The translations under genes and the position numbers were made by a program. A stretch of 64,000 nucleotides of DNA, taken from contig NZ_FOVU01000016.1 of the NCBI RefSeq assembly GCF_900115265.1, positions 37,550-101,549 on the forward strand. The letters are read 5' to 3'. The notes under the pieces were generated by a model. It was not told where the DNA came from, made no database searches, and saw only the letters and a list, made by a program, of their open reading frames with translations. Source of the DNA: Bradyrhizobium sp. Ghvi (GTDB taxonomy: Bacteria; Pseudomonadota; Alphaproteobacteria; Rhizobiales; Xanthobacteraceae). Numbering within the stretch: position 1 is the first letter of the stretch; each line of letters opens with the position of its first letter. Below are positions 51,076 to 59,289 of the stretch, piece by piece.

Positions 51076-51100
51076 GAGCTCTGACAAAAGTAGCGAACAT

Positions 51101-51135
51101 GAAAAAAATCGGCCTCGCAGGGCGAGGCCGATTTT
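51101..51135 (-). terminator. Rho-independent terminator of sciP
   Basis: AAAATCGGCCTCG (51105-51117) pairs perfectly with CGAGGCCGATTTT (51123-51135), 5-base loop. Read on the minus strand the stem ends in a run of seven T. It starts 29 bp past the sciP stop and separates sciP from fliF. Confidence 0.93.
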
Positions 51136-51163
51136 CGTCAAAAGCAGCAGATTTCCGGGTCGC

Positions 51164-51439
51164 TTACTGGCGATATTGCTGGATGCGGGTGGTGCGAAGA
51201 CCCGCCAGACCATGCTGGTCGATGGAAAACTGCCAGGAGAGGAATTCGTCGACCGTCAGGGTATAACGGCTGCAGGCCTCCTCGAGCGAGAGAAGTCCAC
51301 CACGCACTGCGGCGACGACTTCGGCCTTGCGGCGGATGACCCAGCGTTTGGTGCCGGGTGCGGGCAGATCTGCAATCGTCAGCGGACTGCCGTCCGGCCC
51401 GATGACGTATTTTACCCTCGGGCGATGGGGTTCTGTCAT
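51164..51439 (-). CDS. sciP: SciP, CtrA-inhibitor HTH protein (DUF1153)
   Basis: 91 residues from the ATG at 51439 (MTEPHRPRVKYVIGPDGSPLTIADLPAPGTKRWVIRRKAEVV). The HTH region is AAVRGGLLSLEEACSRYTLTVDEFLSWQ; the end RTTRIQQYRQ is typical. In Caulobacter SciP binds CtrA and blocks recruitment of RNA polymerase, shaping the cell cycle and flagellar genes. Its location between fliF and flgD links it to flagellar control. A CtrA-like half-match site lies 58 bp upstream. Confidence 0.95.
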   Translation of the reverse strand: MTEPHRPRVKYVIGPDGSPLTIADLPAPGTKRWVIRRKAEVVAAVRGGLLSLEEACSRYTLTVDEFLSWQFSIDQHGLAGLRTTRIQQYRQ

Positions 51440-51496
51440 GGCGTACTCACAAACTCTCAACCACTGAACTCACGCCGTAACCCTACGCGTGCCGGC

Positions 51497-51511
51497 TTAA
51501 AAATCCGCTAA
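51497..51511. promoter_or_regulatory. CtrA-like site (TTAA-N7-CTAA) upstream of sciP
   Basis: TTAA at 51497-51500, seven bases, then CTAA at 51508-51511: seven of eight consensus positions of the CtrA box with correct spacing. It is 58 bp from the sciP start, and sciP is CtrA-activated in Caulobacter. Rest of the gap 51440-51844: a T/C-rich segment and the palindrome at 51663-51816. Confidence 0.5.
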
Positions 51512-51662
51512 GCCTAAGGCTTCAATACAATTCTCGTTGAAACTGGCTGCAACGACGCTGGCCCGGCGGGCTGAAAAGGTAATTTCAGCCGGCCGAGCGG
51601 GGTCTTCGTAAATACTCTACTAACGGATGAGCGGGCGGGCGCGCTGGTGCCAGGGTCTCGAC

Positions 51663-51816
51663 TGTCATCCCGGCGCGCGCGGAGCGCGAGCCCGGGATCC
51701 ATAACCCCAGGCAGGAGTTTGACGAAGACCCGGAGTTCCAGTTTCGCGCTACAACCGCTCCCTGTGGTTATGGATCCCGGCCCCCGTGCGCAATTGCGCA
51801 CTAGGCCGGGATGACA
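51663..51816. repeat. Intergenic nested palindrome with GTGCGCAATTGCGCAC core
   Basis: Outer arms TGTCATCCCGGC (51663-51674) and GCCGGGATGACA (51805-51816) are perfect complements. A second pair GGGATCCATAACC/GGTTATGGATCCC lies inside, and the perfect 16-mer palindrome is at 51786-51801. It belongs to the GTCATTCCGGGG family in plan. Located downstream of flgD. Confidence 0.85.
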
Positions 51817-51844
51817 CCATGGGTGGGAAGCAGTGTGACCTTCC

Positions 51845-52552
51845 TCAATTGCTGCTGGTCGCGACGATGGTCTTCACCTGGCTCAGCGTGTAGCTGTTGC
51901 CGTCGATGCTGAGCAGCGGCGGCGACTGGGTCAGGTCGACCGACGAGACCACGCCCTGCACCTGGGCTGCGATGCCGACATTGTTGCCCGCGACATCCTT
52001 GCCGGTCGCGGTGATCGTGTACTTGCCGTCGGGCCATTGCGTGCCGTCATTACCCTGGCCGTTCCAGGTGAAGGGAACGTCGCTGGCGGCGCCGGCGGTG
52101 TATTTGCCGGTGAATACAGTCTGGCCGCTGGAATTGGCGATGGAAATATCGACGGTCGCATCGGTCGGCACATTGAGATGCCAGGTGGCTGACGAGCTCT
52201 TCATCGTTGCGGTGGTGCCGTCGACCACGGCGGTCTTGCCGACGAAGCCCAGCGCCTGCGTCGCCTGCGTGGTCTGCTGCAGGGTGACGAGCTGCGAGAG
52301 GGAGTCGTTGGTCTTGAGCTGCTGCTCGACTCCGGCGAACTGCACCAGCTGCTGGGTAAACTGGTTGGTGTCGAGCGGATCGAGCGGGTTCTGGTTTTGC
52401 AGCTGCGTGGTCAGCAGCGTCAAAAAGGTCTGGAAGTTGCCGGCGAGCGTTGCGCCAGTGGTCGAGCTCAGGCTCGAATTCGAGGAGGATTTTGGCACAT
52501 CGGTCGTGCCTGATACGACTGATGGCGCGGTGGCGGCATTCGTGGTGGTCAT
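51845..52552 (-). CDS. flgD: Flagellar hook-assembly (capping) protein FlgD
   Basis: 235 residues. The N-terminal FlgD signature is clear: FQTFLTLLTTQLQNQNPLDPLDTNQFTQQLVQFAGVEQQLKTND. The FlgD Ig-like/tudor part follows (VDISIANSSGQTVFTGKYTAGAASDVPFTWNGQGNDGTQWPDGKYTITATG). It caps the growing hook during FlgE polymerisation. It starts 12 bp after fliK ends, on the same strand, forming a fliK-flgD pair. Confidence 0.96.
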   Translation of the reverse strand: MTTTNAATAPSVVSGTTDVPKSSSNSSLSSTTGATLAGNFQTFLTLLTTQLQNQNPLDPLDTNQFTQQLVQFAGVEQQLKTNDSLSQLVTLQQTTQATQALGFVGKTAVVDGTTATMKSSSATWHLNVPTDATVDISIANSSGQTVFTGKYTAGAASDVPFTWNGQGNDGTQWPDGKYTITATGKDVAGNNVGIAAQVQGVVSSVDLTQSPPLLSIDGNSYTLSQVKTIVATSSN

Positions 52553-52564
52553 GGCGAATACTCC

Positions 52565-54190
52565 TCACACTCTGATATCGACGCCGCTGCTCGATCCGAG
52601 CATACGGCCGTAGCTGCGGCTGACGGGCGGGGCGGTCGCAGAATCGTCCTCGCTGATGATCAGCCGCCGGGCATTGCCGGGATTGTCGTTGTTCTGGCCG
52701 GTGTTCTGTCCCGACGAATTCTGGTCGCGCAGGCTGAAGGAGAGCCCGTTGCTGCCGGTCTTGAGGCCGGCATCGTCGAGCGCGCGCTGCAATTGCGGTG
52801 CATCCTGGCGCAGCATCTGCAGCGTCTCCGGCTTCTCGACGGTGACATGCGAGGTGACCTGGCCGTTGCGATCGACATTGATGCGCACGTCGATGCGGCC
52901 GAGATCGACCGGATCGAGGCTGATATCGAAGCGGGTCTTTCCGGCGCGGGCGGCTGCCGCGATCTCGACCGGAATGCCGCTGATCGGCACCGCCGCCGAA
53001 TTCGCCGCGGTCGCGGTCAGCGTCGCGGTGGAAGCGGTGGCCACCGAGGTCGTGGTGGTCAGCGGCGCCTGCACGGCGTTGGCGGCTTGCGTGCTGGTGT
53101 CGGTCGCGGTAGCTGCGACGACTTGCGTATCGGCATGAGCGTGCGTCGTCGCCGCGACCGGCACGGCGTCAGCGGTGCGATTGGCTGTATCAGCCTTCGC
53201 ATCGGTGGCGGCGCTATCGACCTGCGGCTTCGCGGCTTGCGGATGCGGGGCGGTGCTCGTGGTCGCCGCGATCTCGGCGTTTTGTGCGGAGGTCGCGGCC
53301 CGGGCCGTCTTGCCGGCGTCCTGGCCGATATTGGAGACATCGGTCTGGCCTTGCGCGGTCGCGGCCGCCTTGAACGAGACCTTCGGCGTGCCCTGGTCGG
53401 ATGCGGTGACCTGCGCGGCTTTCGCCGTGACATCGGTTGCGGTGGCATCGGTGCCCGCAACGGTCGCCCTAGCGGGCGCGGCCTTAGCGTCGGTGGTCTT
53501 GGCGTCGCCGCTCTTGGCGGTCTTGCCGGTCGCATCCGTCTTGGCGCCGGCGATCTGTGCGGCGGTCGAGGCGCTAGCGGCGATGCCGGCGGCTGCGATC
53601 GTCAGCGGCGAGGAAGCGGTGTCCGCGGCCTGATTGGCTGCCGCATTCGGGTCGGTGGACACAGCGGGCGCGGCGACCGGGACCGCGGTCGGATCAGGCG
53701 CAGCCGCCGACGATGCGGCAGCCTGCGCAGCGGCGGAGGTATCCACCGCGGCGGCGAGGCCGTCGGTGCCGTCCGTCTTGTCTCTCTTCGTGCCGTCGGA
53801 CTTGTCGCCAGATTTGGTAGCGGAGGCGTCAGCCTTGTCCTTATCCTTGGCTTTGCCGGGGGGCCTGGTCGGATCGGCCGGGGTGTTGCTGGTAGCCGAT
53901 GTCGAGGAATCCGTGCTGTCGGTCGGCTTGCTCTGCGAGGACCGGTCGGTCGTGGAGCTGTCGCGCATGCTCTTGTCCGACGAGGAGGATGACGACGAAT
54001 CGCTCCGTCGTGGCGCCGGATCCTGGCTCGGGGACGGCGCGCTGTTGCTGATGGCTTGGGTGTTGCTGTCGACCAGCGCCCCAAAGGAGTCGCTCGGCGC
54101 GGTGTCCTTGGGGGTCTGGGAACGGGCAGGCTTTTGCTGCGCGCTCGAGACTTGCGCACTTGTCGCTACGTCTGACGTGACACCGACCAC
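52565..54190 (-). CDS. fliK: Flagellar hook-length control protein FliK
   Basis: About 541 residues from the GTG at 54190, which has AGGGG 6 nt upstream; a TTG at 54232 is the longer alternative. Most of the protein is an Ala/Thr/Asp-rich, disordered ruler. The C-terminal 110 residues are the FliK switch domain: PVEIAAAARAGKTRFDISLDPVDLGRIDVRINVDRNGQVTSHVTVEKPETLQMLRQDAPQLQRALDDAGLKTG. It measures hook length and switches export specificity. Pairs with flgD downstream. Confidence 0.93.
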   Translation of the reverse strand: MVGVTSDVATSAQVSSAQQKPARSQTPKDTAPSDSFGALVDSNTQAISNSAPSPSQDPAPRRSDSSSSSSSDKSMRDSSTTDRSSQSKPTDSTDSSTSATSNTPADPTRPPGKAKDKDKADASATKSGDKSDGTKRDKTDGTDGLAAAVDTSAAAQAAASSAAAPDPTAVPVAAPAVSTDPNAAANQAADTASSPLTIAAAGIAASASTAAQIAGAKTDATGKTAKSGDAKTTDAKAAPARATVAGTDATATDVTAKAAQVTASDQGTPKVSFKAAATAQGQTDVSNIGQDAGKTARAATSAQNAEIAATTSTAPHPQAAKPQVDSAATDAKADTANRTADAVPVAATTHAHADTQVVAATATDTSTQAANAVQAPLTTTTSVATASTATLTATAANSAAVPISGIPVEIAAAARAGKTRFDISLDPVDLGRIDVRINVDRNGQVTSHVTVEKPETLQMLRQDAPQLQRALDDAGLKTGSNGLSFSLRDQNSSGQNTGQNNDNPGNARRLIISEDDSATAPPVSRSYGRMLGSSSGVDIRV

Positions 54191-54537
54191 AGGCGACCCC
54201 TTGAAAACATCTTCGGACCAGGAAGTCAGCAAAGAGCGGGCCAGTCCTTCTAAAAGCTATTTTACTTAGCAAAATCAATAGATTGATGAATCGAGGCCAC
54301 TCCTGCCAGCCGCCTTGCGGCCCCATCATTTCTGCCGCCCGGCAAGAATTGCCTGAAAGCCGGGGACGGGCGTGATTGCTTCAGTGGAATGCCACCTATA
54401 TTAAAGGGTGCTCTCAGCCGCTTTCGACCGGGCAAGCCAGTGCCCTTCGGGAACTCAAGTTCCCGGAGCGCCCTAGTGGCCCGGTCTGGGGCATCAGGAA
54501 TCGCGGGAAAACGCCGCCGTCACGTCAGCTTAGGCCC

Positions 54538-55719
54538 ATGCTCAACAGTCTGGATCTCGAAGGCCGTCCTGAGGATACCAGGGTCGTCGTTGCCATGTCC
54601 GGCGGCGTCGATTCCTCGACGACGGCTGCGCTGCTCAAGGCCGAGGGCTACGATGTTGTCGGCATCACGCTCCAGCTTTACGATCATGGCGCGGCGACCC
54701 ACCGCAAGGGCGCTTGCTGCGCCGGCCAGGACATCCACGACGCGCGCGACGTCGCGGCCAAGCTCGGTATTCCCCATTACGTGCTCGACTATGAGGACCG
54801 CTTTCGCGAGTCCGTCATCGACAACTTCGCCGATTCTTATGCGCTCGGCGAAACGCCGGTGCCGTGCATCGAGTGCAACCGCAGCGTCAAATTCCGCGAC
54901 CTCCTGAAGACCGCGCGTGAACTTGGCGCGCAGGCGCTCGCCACCGGCCACTACGTCGCCTCGCGCCGCCGCGCCGACGGCTCGCGCGCGCTGGTGTGCG
55001 CCGCCGATGCCGACCGCGACCAGAGCTACTTCCTGTTCGCGACCACGCAGGAACAGCTCGACTTCCTGCGCTTCCCGCTCGGGGACATGACCAAGCCCGA
55101 GACGCGCGAGCTCGCGCGCCGCTTCGGTCTCTCCGTCGCCGACAAGCACGACAGCCAGGACATCTGCTTCGTGCCGACGGGGCGCTACACCGATATCATC
55201 ACCCGCCTGCGGCCGAACGCGATGGATCCCGGCGACATCGTCGATCTCGAAGGTCGCGTGCTCGGCCAGCATCACGGCATCGCCAATTTCACCGTCGGCC
55301 AGCGCCGCGGCCTCGGCATTGCAGCTCACGCGCCGCTGTTCGTGGTGCGCCTCGATGCCGCCAACCGCCGCGTCGTCGTCGGCCCGCGCGATGCGCTGAA
55401 GATGCACCGCATCGCCCTGCGCGACGTCAACTGGATCGGCGGCGGCGATATCGATCGCGCCATCGGCGACGGCCTCGAGCTGTTCGTGCGCGTGCGCTCG
55501 ACCCGCAGCCCCCAGCCGGCCTGGCTGCGCGGCGCTGATGGTCACTACGAGGTCGAGCTGGTCGCCGGCGAAGAGGGCGTTTCGCCCGGCCAGGCCTGCG
55601 TATTCTATGACGCGCCCTCAGGGCAGGCCCGCGTGCTCGGCGGCGGCTTCATCCAGAGCGCTGCCGCGAAGGTCGGCGCGGCCACATCGCGCCCGCTCGC
55701 GGAAGCCGTGCGCGGCTGA
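54538..55719 (+). CDS. mnmA: tRNA-specific 2-thiouridylase MnmA
   Basis: 393 residues from the ATG at 54538 (MLNSLDLEGRPEDTRVVVAMSGGVDSSTTAALL). PP-loop SGGVDSS, catalytic cysteines in PVPCIECNRSVKF and DSQDICFVP, and C-terminal motifs VGQRRGLG and SPGQACVFYD are present. It adds sulfur to U34 of tRNA-Lys, -Glu and -Gln. The 347-bp gap before it (from fliK) has no gene; TATATT near 54407 may be a -10 element. Confidence 0.97.
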   Translation: MLNSLDLEGRPEDTRVVVAMSGGVDSSTTAALLKAEGYDVVGITLQLYDHGAATHRKGACCAGQDIHDARDVAAKLGIPHYVLDYEDRFRESVIDNFADSYALGETPVPCIECNRSVKFRDLLKTARELGAQALATGHYVASRRRADGSRALVCAADADRDQSYFLFATTQEQLDFLRFPLGDMTKPETRELARRFGLSVADKHDSQDICFVPTGRYTDIITRLRPNAMDPGDIVDLEGRVLGQHHGIANFTVGQRRGLGIAAHAPLFVVRLDAANRRVVVGPRDALKMHRIALRDVNWIGGGDIDRAIGDGLELFVRVRSTRSPQPAWLRGADGHYEVELVAGEEGVSPGQACVFYDAPSGQARVLGGGFIQSAAAKVGAATSRPLAEAVRG

Positions 55720-55760
55720 ACACGATGAAATCGAGCCCGATCGTCACCGCAATGACGGTG

Positions 55761-55893
55761 CGCCCCCTCTCCCGCTTGCGGGGGAGGGTTGGGGAGGGGG
55801 CTCTCTCCACACGCGATATGTGGCGAGCGGAAAAAGCCCTCACCCGCTACGCTCTTGCGAGCGTGTCGACCTCTCCCGCAAGCAGGAGAGGCG
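55761..55893. repeat. Intergenic palindrome (CCTCTCCCGC..GCGGGGGAGGG / CCTCTCCCGCAAGCAGGAGAGG)
   Basis: Two local hairpins, CCCTCTCCCGCTTGCGGGGGAGGG near 55765 and CCTCTCCCGCAAGCAGGAGAGG near 55870, bracket a spacer. A common plan for dispersed intergenic repeats in Rhizobiales. It occupies the gap between mnmA and the methyltransferase gene. Confidence 0.75.
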
Positions 55894-55962
55894 CTAGACC
55901 AATTTCGGGGCTGGCTTCGATCTCATCACTTATCAATTCTCGTGTCGCGTAAGGGCAGGGGC

Positions 55963-56601
55963 ATGGCAGCAGATATCTCGCGGGCCGGGGTCGAGAAGGC
56001 CTATGGCCGCTGGGCGCCGGTCTATGATCTCGTGTTCGGCAAGGTGTTCGATGCCGGACGGCAATCAACCATCGCGGAGGCTGATCGCATCGGCGGCCGC
56101 ATCCTCGACGTCGGCGTCGGCACCGGTCTGTCGCTGTCGGACTATTCGCGCACCACAAAAATCTGCGGCGTCGATATTTCCGAGCCGATGTTGCGCAAGG
56201 CGCAGGCGCGCGTGCGGGCCCTTCGCCTCTCCAATGTCGAAGTACTCTCGGTGATGGACGCGAAGAACCTCGCTTTTCCCGACAACGCGTTCGACGCCGT
56301 CGTCGCGCAATATGTCATCACCGCCGTGCCCGATCCCGAAGGCACGCTCGATGAGTTCGTGCGCGTGCTGCGGCCCGGCGGCGAGCTGATCCTGGTCAAC
56401 CACATCGGGGCCGAAAGCGGCCCGCGAAAGTTGTTCGAGCTGGCGTTCGCGCCCATCGCCCGTCGTCTCGGCTGGCGCCCCGAATTTCCGTGGGACCGCC
56501 TCGTCAACTGGGCCGCCAAACACGGCGGGGTTACACTCGCCGAGCGCCGCCCAATGCCGCCAATGGGGCACTTTTCGCTGATCCGCTACCACAAATCGTA
56601 A
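55963..56601 (+). CDS. pmtA: SAM-dependent methyltransferase, phosphatidylethanolamine N-methyltransferase (Rhodobacter type)
   Basis: 212 residues from the ATG at 55963. Class I fold: VEKAYGRWAPVYDLVFGKVFDAGR, motif I ILDVGVGTGLSLSDYS, GVDISEPMLRKAQAR, AFDAVVAQYVITAVPDP and LRPGGELILVNHIG; the end PMPPMGHFSLIRYHKS matches Rhodobacter-type PmtA. It methylates phosphatidylethanolamine toward phosphatidylcholine. Bradyrhizobium has several such enzymes, so the exact role (first or later methylations) and the symbol remain open. Confidence 0.85.
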   Translation: MAADISRAGVEKAYGRWAPVYDLVFGKVFDAGRQSTIAEADRIGGRILDVGVGTGLSLSDYSRTTKICGVDISEPMLRKAQARVRALRLSNVEVLSVMDAKNLAFPDNAFDAVVAQYVITAVPDPEGTLDEFVRVLRPGGELILVNHIGAESGPRKLFELAFAPIARRLGWRPEFPWDRLVNWAAKHGGVTLAERRPMPPMGHFSLIRYHKS

Positions 56602-56647
56602 TGTTCAGCCGAGGGAACAGGGCGCCCGTCCAGCGCGTTTCCCTTCC

Positions 56648-57013
56648 ATGCGCACGACATCAAACATCATTCTGGCTGGCCTTGTGATCGCAGCCTCTGC
56701 GCCCGCGATCGCGCAGGCCCCGCCCGCCCCGGCGACGCCGCCGCAAGCGACCGCGCCGCCATCCCCGCAACACGCCGCCGCCGATTGCGCACCGCAGGAC
56801 CGCCCGAACCGCGCCACTGCGCCCGACGGCACCACGACAGGGCAATCGCGGGAACCGCTCGGCGACAAATTGGCAAAGTCCGACGGCGTGCTCTGCCCGC
56901 CCGCCGGCGTCGACCCCGAAATGCATGCCCCGGCGCCGAGCACGGACGGCAAGATGCCCGTCATCCCACCTCCCGGCAGCCCCGGCGGCGACCCCACGGT
57001 CAAGCCGAAATAA
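56648..57013 (+). CDS. Small secreted Pro/Ala-rich hypothetical protein
   Basis: 121 residues with a Sec signal peptide (MRTTSNIILAGLVIAASAPAIAQ) and a mature chain rich in Pro, Ala and Thr. Two cysteines (AADCAPQDRPNR, GVLCPPAGVDPEM) could form one disulfide. It contains the motif DGTTTGQSREPLGDKLAKSDGVLCPP. No domain recognised. Starts 46 bp after the methyltransferase gene. Confidence 0.78.
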   Translation: MRTTSNIILAGLVIAASAPAIAQAPPAPATPPQATAPPSPQHAAADCAPQDRPNRATAPDGTTTGQSREPLGDKLAKSDGVLCPPAGVDPEMHAPAPSTDGKMPVIPPPGSPGGDPTVKPK

Positions 57014-57144
57014 CCTGTTCCGTATCCCCAATCTCCGTCATGGCCGGGAGAAGCCAGGCCAGACGGCCGGAGCGACGAAAAATCAATATTTTCGGCGACT
57101 TGTCGCACCGAAGCCTTGGCGCAGGCGGAAGGCGACCACTTAGC

Positions 57145-57174
57145 TTGACTTCCCGCCGCCCCCTTCTTTATATG
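57145..57174 (+). promoter_or_regulatory. Likely promoter of the tRNA-Met gene
   Basis: TTGACT at 57145-57150 and TATATG at 57169-57174 with an 18-base spacer. The predicted start near 57181 is about 40 bp before the tRNA. Confidence 0.6.
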
Positions 57175-57221
57175 CCGCGCGTTCGCGAGATCGGCCGTTT
57201 CGGCCACCGCGAGCGACTCGT

Positions 57222-57298
57222 GGCGGGGTAGCTCAGCTGGTTAGAGCACGGGAATCATAATCCTGGGGTCGGGGGTTCGAGTCCCTCCCCCGCTACCA
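57222..57298 (+). tRNA. tRNA-Met (anticodon CAT)
   Basis: 77 nt including encoded CCA (57296-57298). Acceptor stem GGCGGGG/CCCCGCT (last pair G-U), D-arm GCTC...GAGC, anticodon stem CGGGA/TCCTG with loop ATCATAA (CAT at 57256-57258), T-arm GGGGG-TTCGAGT-CCCTC. Lacks initiator features, so elongator Met is most likely; a lysidine-modified Ile2 reading is the alternative. The 3' half is the apparent attachment site of the mobile region that follows. Confidence 0.97.
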
Positions 57299-58913
57299 CC
57301 TTTCCCCACAATCCTTTGACTTGGTTGGGATAGACCTTTTCCCCGAGCAGGGCATTTAGCCGGCCTGCTATCTCCACGGCTACACCACCAGCTCGCGCTG
57401 GATCGCGGAACACAGTGACCCTCTCTACCAGGTCTCTGATGGCTTCGGCGGCTTCTCCGTCGCCTGCACCGGCACCTTGTGCTAGCGCTTCTCCAAGCCG
57501 ACCGAGTTGCTCCTCGTATCGTTTGAGGATTGCCGGCTGCAGCGCGACTTCCGTCGGGGCGAGCGGTTCACTCTGCAACTCCTCAGATATCCGCTTTCGT
57601 TCGGCATCTAAGGCAGTCGATCGCGGCCCGAGAACGGATGGATCGCCATGTCCTTTCGCGATCGCATCCACCAGTCGTTCGATTTCTCGGTTTAACTTCC
57701 CAAGCTGCTGCTCAAGGCGCTGCCGTTTTGCATTTGATGAAGCCGCGAGGCGCTTCCGCTCCTCGAGATACGTGCGTACGTATTCCGAAATAACCTTCGG
57801 CGCGCGCAATTCGTCCTTTAACCCACTGAGAACCGCACTCTCGACTGTGTCTAAATAGAAAGTTTTGCCATCAGCACATGTGCCGCTTTCTGTCGCTGCC
57901 GAGCAGCGAATACGCACGCGCCCCGATTTGTCGCGCCCATTCGTTGCCATGCCCGAACCGCAGGAACCGCAACGGAGCAGGCCAGACAACATCCGACGAG
58001 GCCGACGTTGGTGGCTGGGATGACCTTGACTGCGCTCGGCTTTGCGTTGCTGGGCAGCTGTGAACAGCTCTGGACTGACAATTGCAAGATGCGACACTTC
58101 GGCTACCTGCCAGTCGCTCTTGGGATTCGGTCGTGACAGGCGCTTTCCCGAGTCCGGATCTTTCACCATCCTAACCTTGTTCCAGACGAGGCGCCCAACA
58201 TAGAGCTCGTTCTGCAGAATTCCCGCACCCCTCTCAAGGTTACCGTTGATGGTTGAAGCATTCCATGCGCGCCCTCGCGGAGGTGATACCCTCTCTTTGT
58301 TGAGATCGTGCGCGATTTCGCGAGGCGTTCGACCGCTTACGTATTCCTGAAAGATGCGTCGGATCACTTGCGCCTCCGCCTCAATTATGACCCGTTCGCC
58401 GCTTTTTCCGGCGACCGCGGCATAACCGTATGTCAGGCCGCCTCCGGCCAAACCTTGCTTGACGCGCCCCGCTTGGCCACGACGCACCTTGTGAGCGTTG
58501 TCCTCTCGATAGAGTTGTCCGACCAAGCCGCGAAGGCCGACCAGCACCGTGTTAACGACGCCCTCGTGGACCGCCCGGATCTCGATCCCGAGAAATGACA
58601 GCCGCTTATGAATGCCAGCGAGATCTTCCATGTCGCGAGAGAGGCGATCGAGCGCTTCGACGATCACCACGTCAAAGGATCTCTCCCGCGCTTGGTCCAA
58701 CATCCGCAGAAGGCCTTCGCGGCCCATGACAGACCCACCTGAACGAGCCCGATCTTCGTGGGTACTGACAACAGTTAAGCATTCGCGCTCGGCATAGCTC
58801 TGACAAAGTGAAAGCTGATCCTCAATCGATCTCTCGCTCTGTAGATCGGTTGAGAATCGAGCATAGATCGTCGCTCTTTTCCTTATCGCTTCGATCGATG
58901 AGCTGTCTTTCAT
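57255..58913 (-). CDS. Large serine site-specific recombinase at the tRNA-Met junction
   Basis: 552 residues from the ATG at 58913 (MKDSSSIEAIRKRATIYARFSTD) with GAGG 7 nt upstream. Resolvase domain with catalytic Ser in YARFSTDLQ, then EDRARSGGSVMGREGLLRML and VVEALDRLSRDMEDLA; recombinase domain; zinc ribbon LLRCGSCGSGM ... RIRCSAATESGTC; coiled coil about 380-440. It would catalyse integration and excision. The last 14 codons (VVAGEGLEPPTPGL region) are antisense to the tRNA-Met 3' half, and its TGA stop lies in the anticodon loop complement. Confidence 0.94.
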   Translation of the reverse strand: MKDSSSIEAIRKRATIYARFSTDLQSERSIEDQLSLCQSYAERECLTVVSTHEDRARSGGSVMGREGLLRMLDQARERSFDVVIVEALDRLSRDMEDLAGIHKRLSFLGIEIRAVHEGVVNTVLVGLRGLVGQLYREDNAHKVRRGQAGRVKQGLAGGGLTYGYAAVAGKSGERVIIEAEAQVIRRIFQEYVSGRTPREIAHDLNKERVSPPRGRAWNASTINGNLERGAGILQNELYVGRLVWNKVRMVKDPDSGKRLSRPNPKSDWQVAEVSHLAIVSPELFTAAQQRKAERSQGHPSHQRRPRRMLSGLLRCGSCGSGMATNGRDKSGRVRIRCSAATESGTCADGKTFYLDTVESAVLSGLKDELRAPKVISEYVRTYLEERKRLAASSNAKRQRLEQQLGKLNREIERLVDAIAKGHGDPSVLGPRSTALDAERKRISEELQSEPLAPTEVALQPAILKRYEEQLGRLGEALAQGAGAGDGEAAEAIRDLVERVTVFRDPARAGGVAVEIAGRLNALLGEKVYPNQVKGLWGKVVAGEGLEPPTPGL

Positions 58914-59013
58914 GATCTTCCCTCGCGGCCACACGGGCAAGTACTCGCGCGAGACGTAAGATCGCCTTGTCTGAAGTCGTCTGCAAGGAAAAGTTGCGAT
59001 TGGCTTCCCGCAC
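58822..59013 (-). CDS. Small protein overlapping the recombinase start
   Basis: 63 residues from a GTG at 59013 (MREANRNFSLQTTSDKAILRLARVLARVAAREDHERQ) ending 92 bp inside the recombinase gene in another frame. The helical ILRLARVLARVAAREDHERQL core looks like protein, and similar short ORFs precede this type of recombinase in other genomes as far as I recall. It could be a partner or excision-control factor. No clear ribosome binding site. Confidence 0.4.
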   Translation of the reverse strand: MREANRNFSLQTTSDKAILRLARVLARVAAREDHERQLIDRSDKEKSDDLCSILNRSTEREID

Positions 59014-59289
59014 GATCGAACTTTTAGGCCATCGCGCAGCTCAACGAGGTGCACGCACCTGCGCTGGGGCCAGTCGACAAGAGGTGGGGGGCACTGATCA
59101 TTTTGAGCATCCTCCTCGGAAGAAAACTAACTGCAACGGTCGCTATGAGCTCGTCGTGCAATCGGATGCTCAGTCGAAGAAAAAGAGAGGAGCCAATGGC
59201 TTTGCTTGCGCGGAGTTGATACCGCTGGAAGCGCAGGCTCTCTCCATCTAGCGAATGCCTGAGTGGAAACTCCGGGCCTGGCCAGAAGT

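Noticed and set aside
52793..53992. 399-codon Gly/Arg-rich frame opposite fliK
   Set aside because: Low-complexity complement of the Ala/Thr-rich FliK ruler; no independent support.
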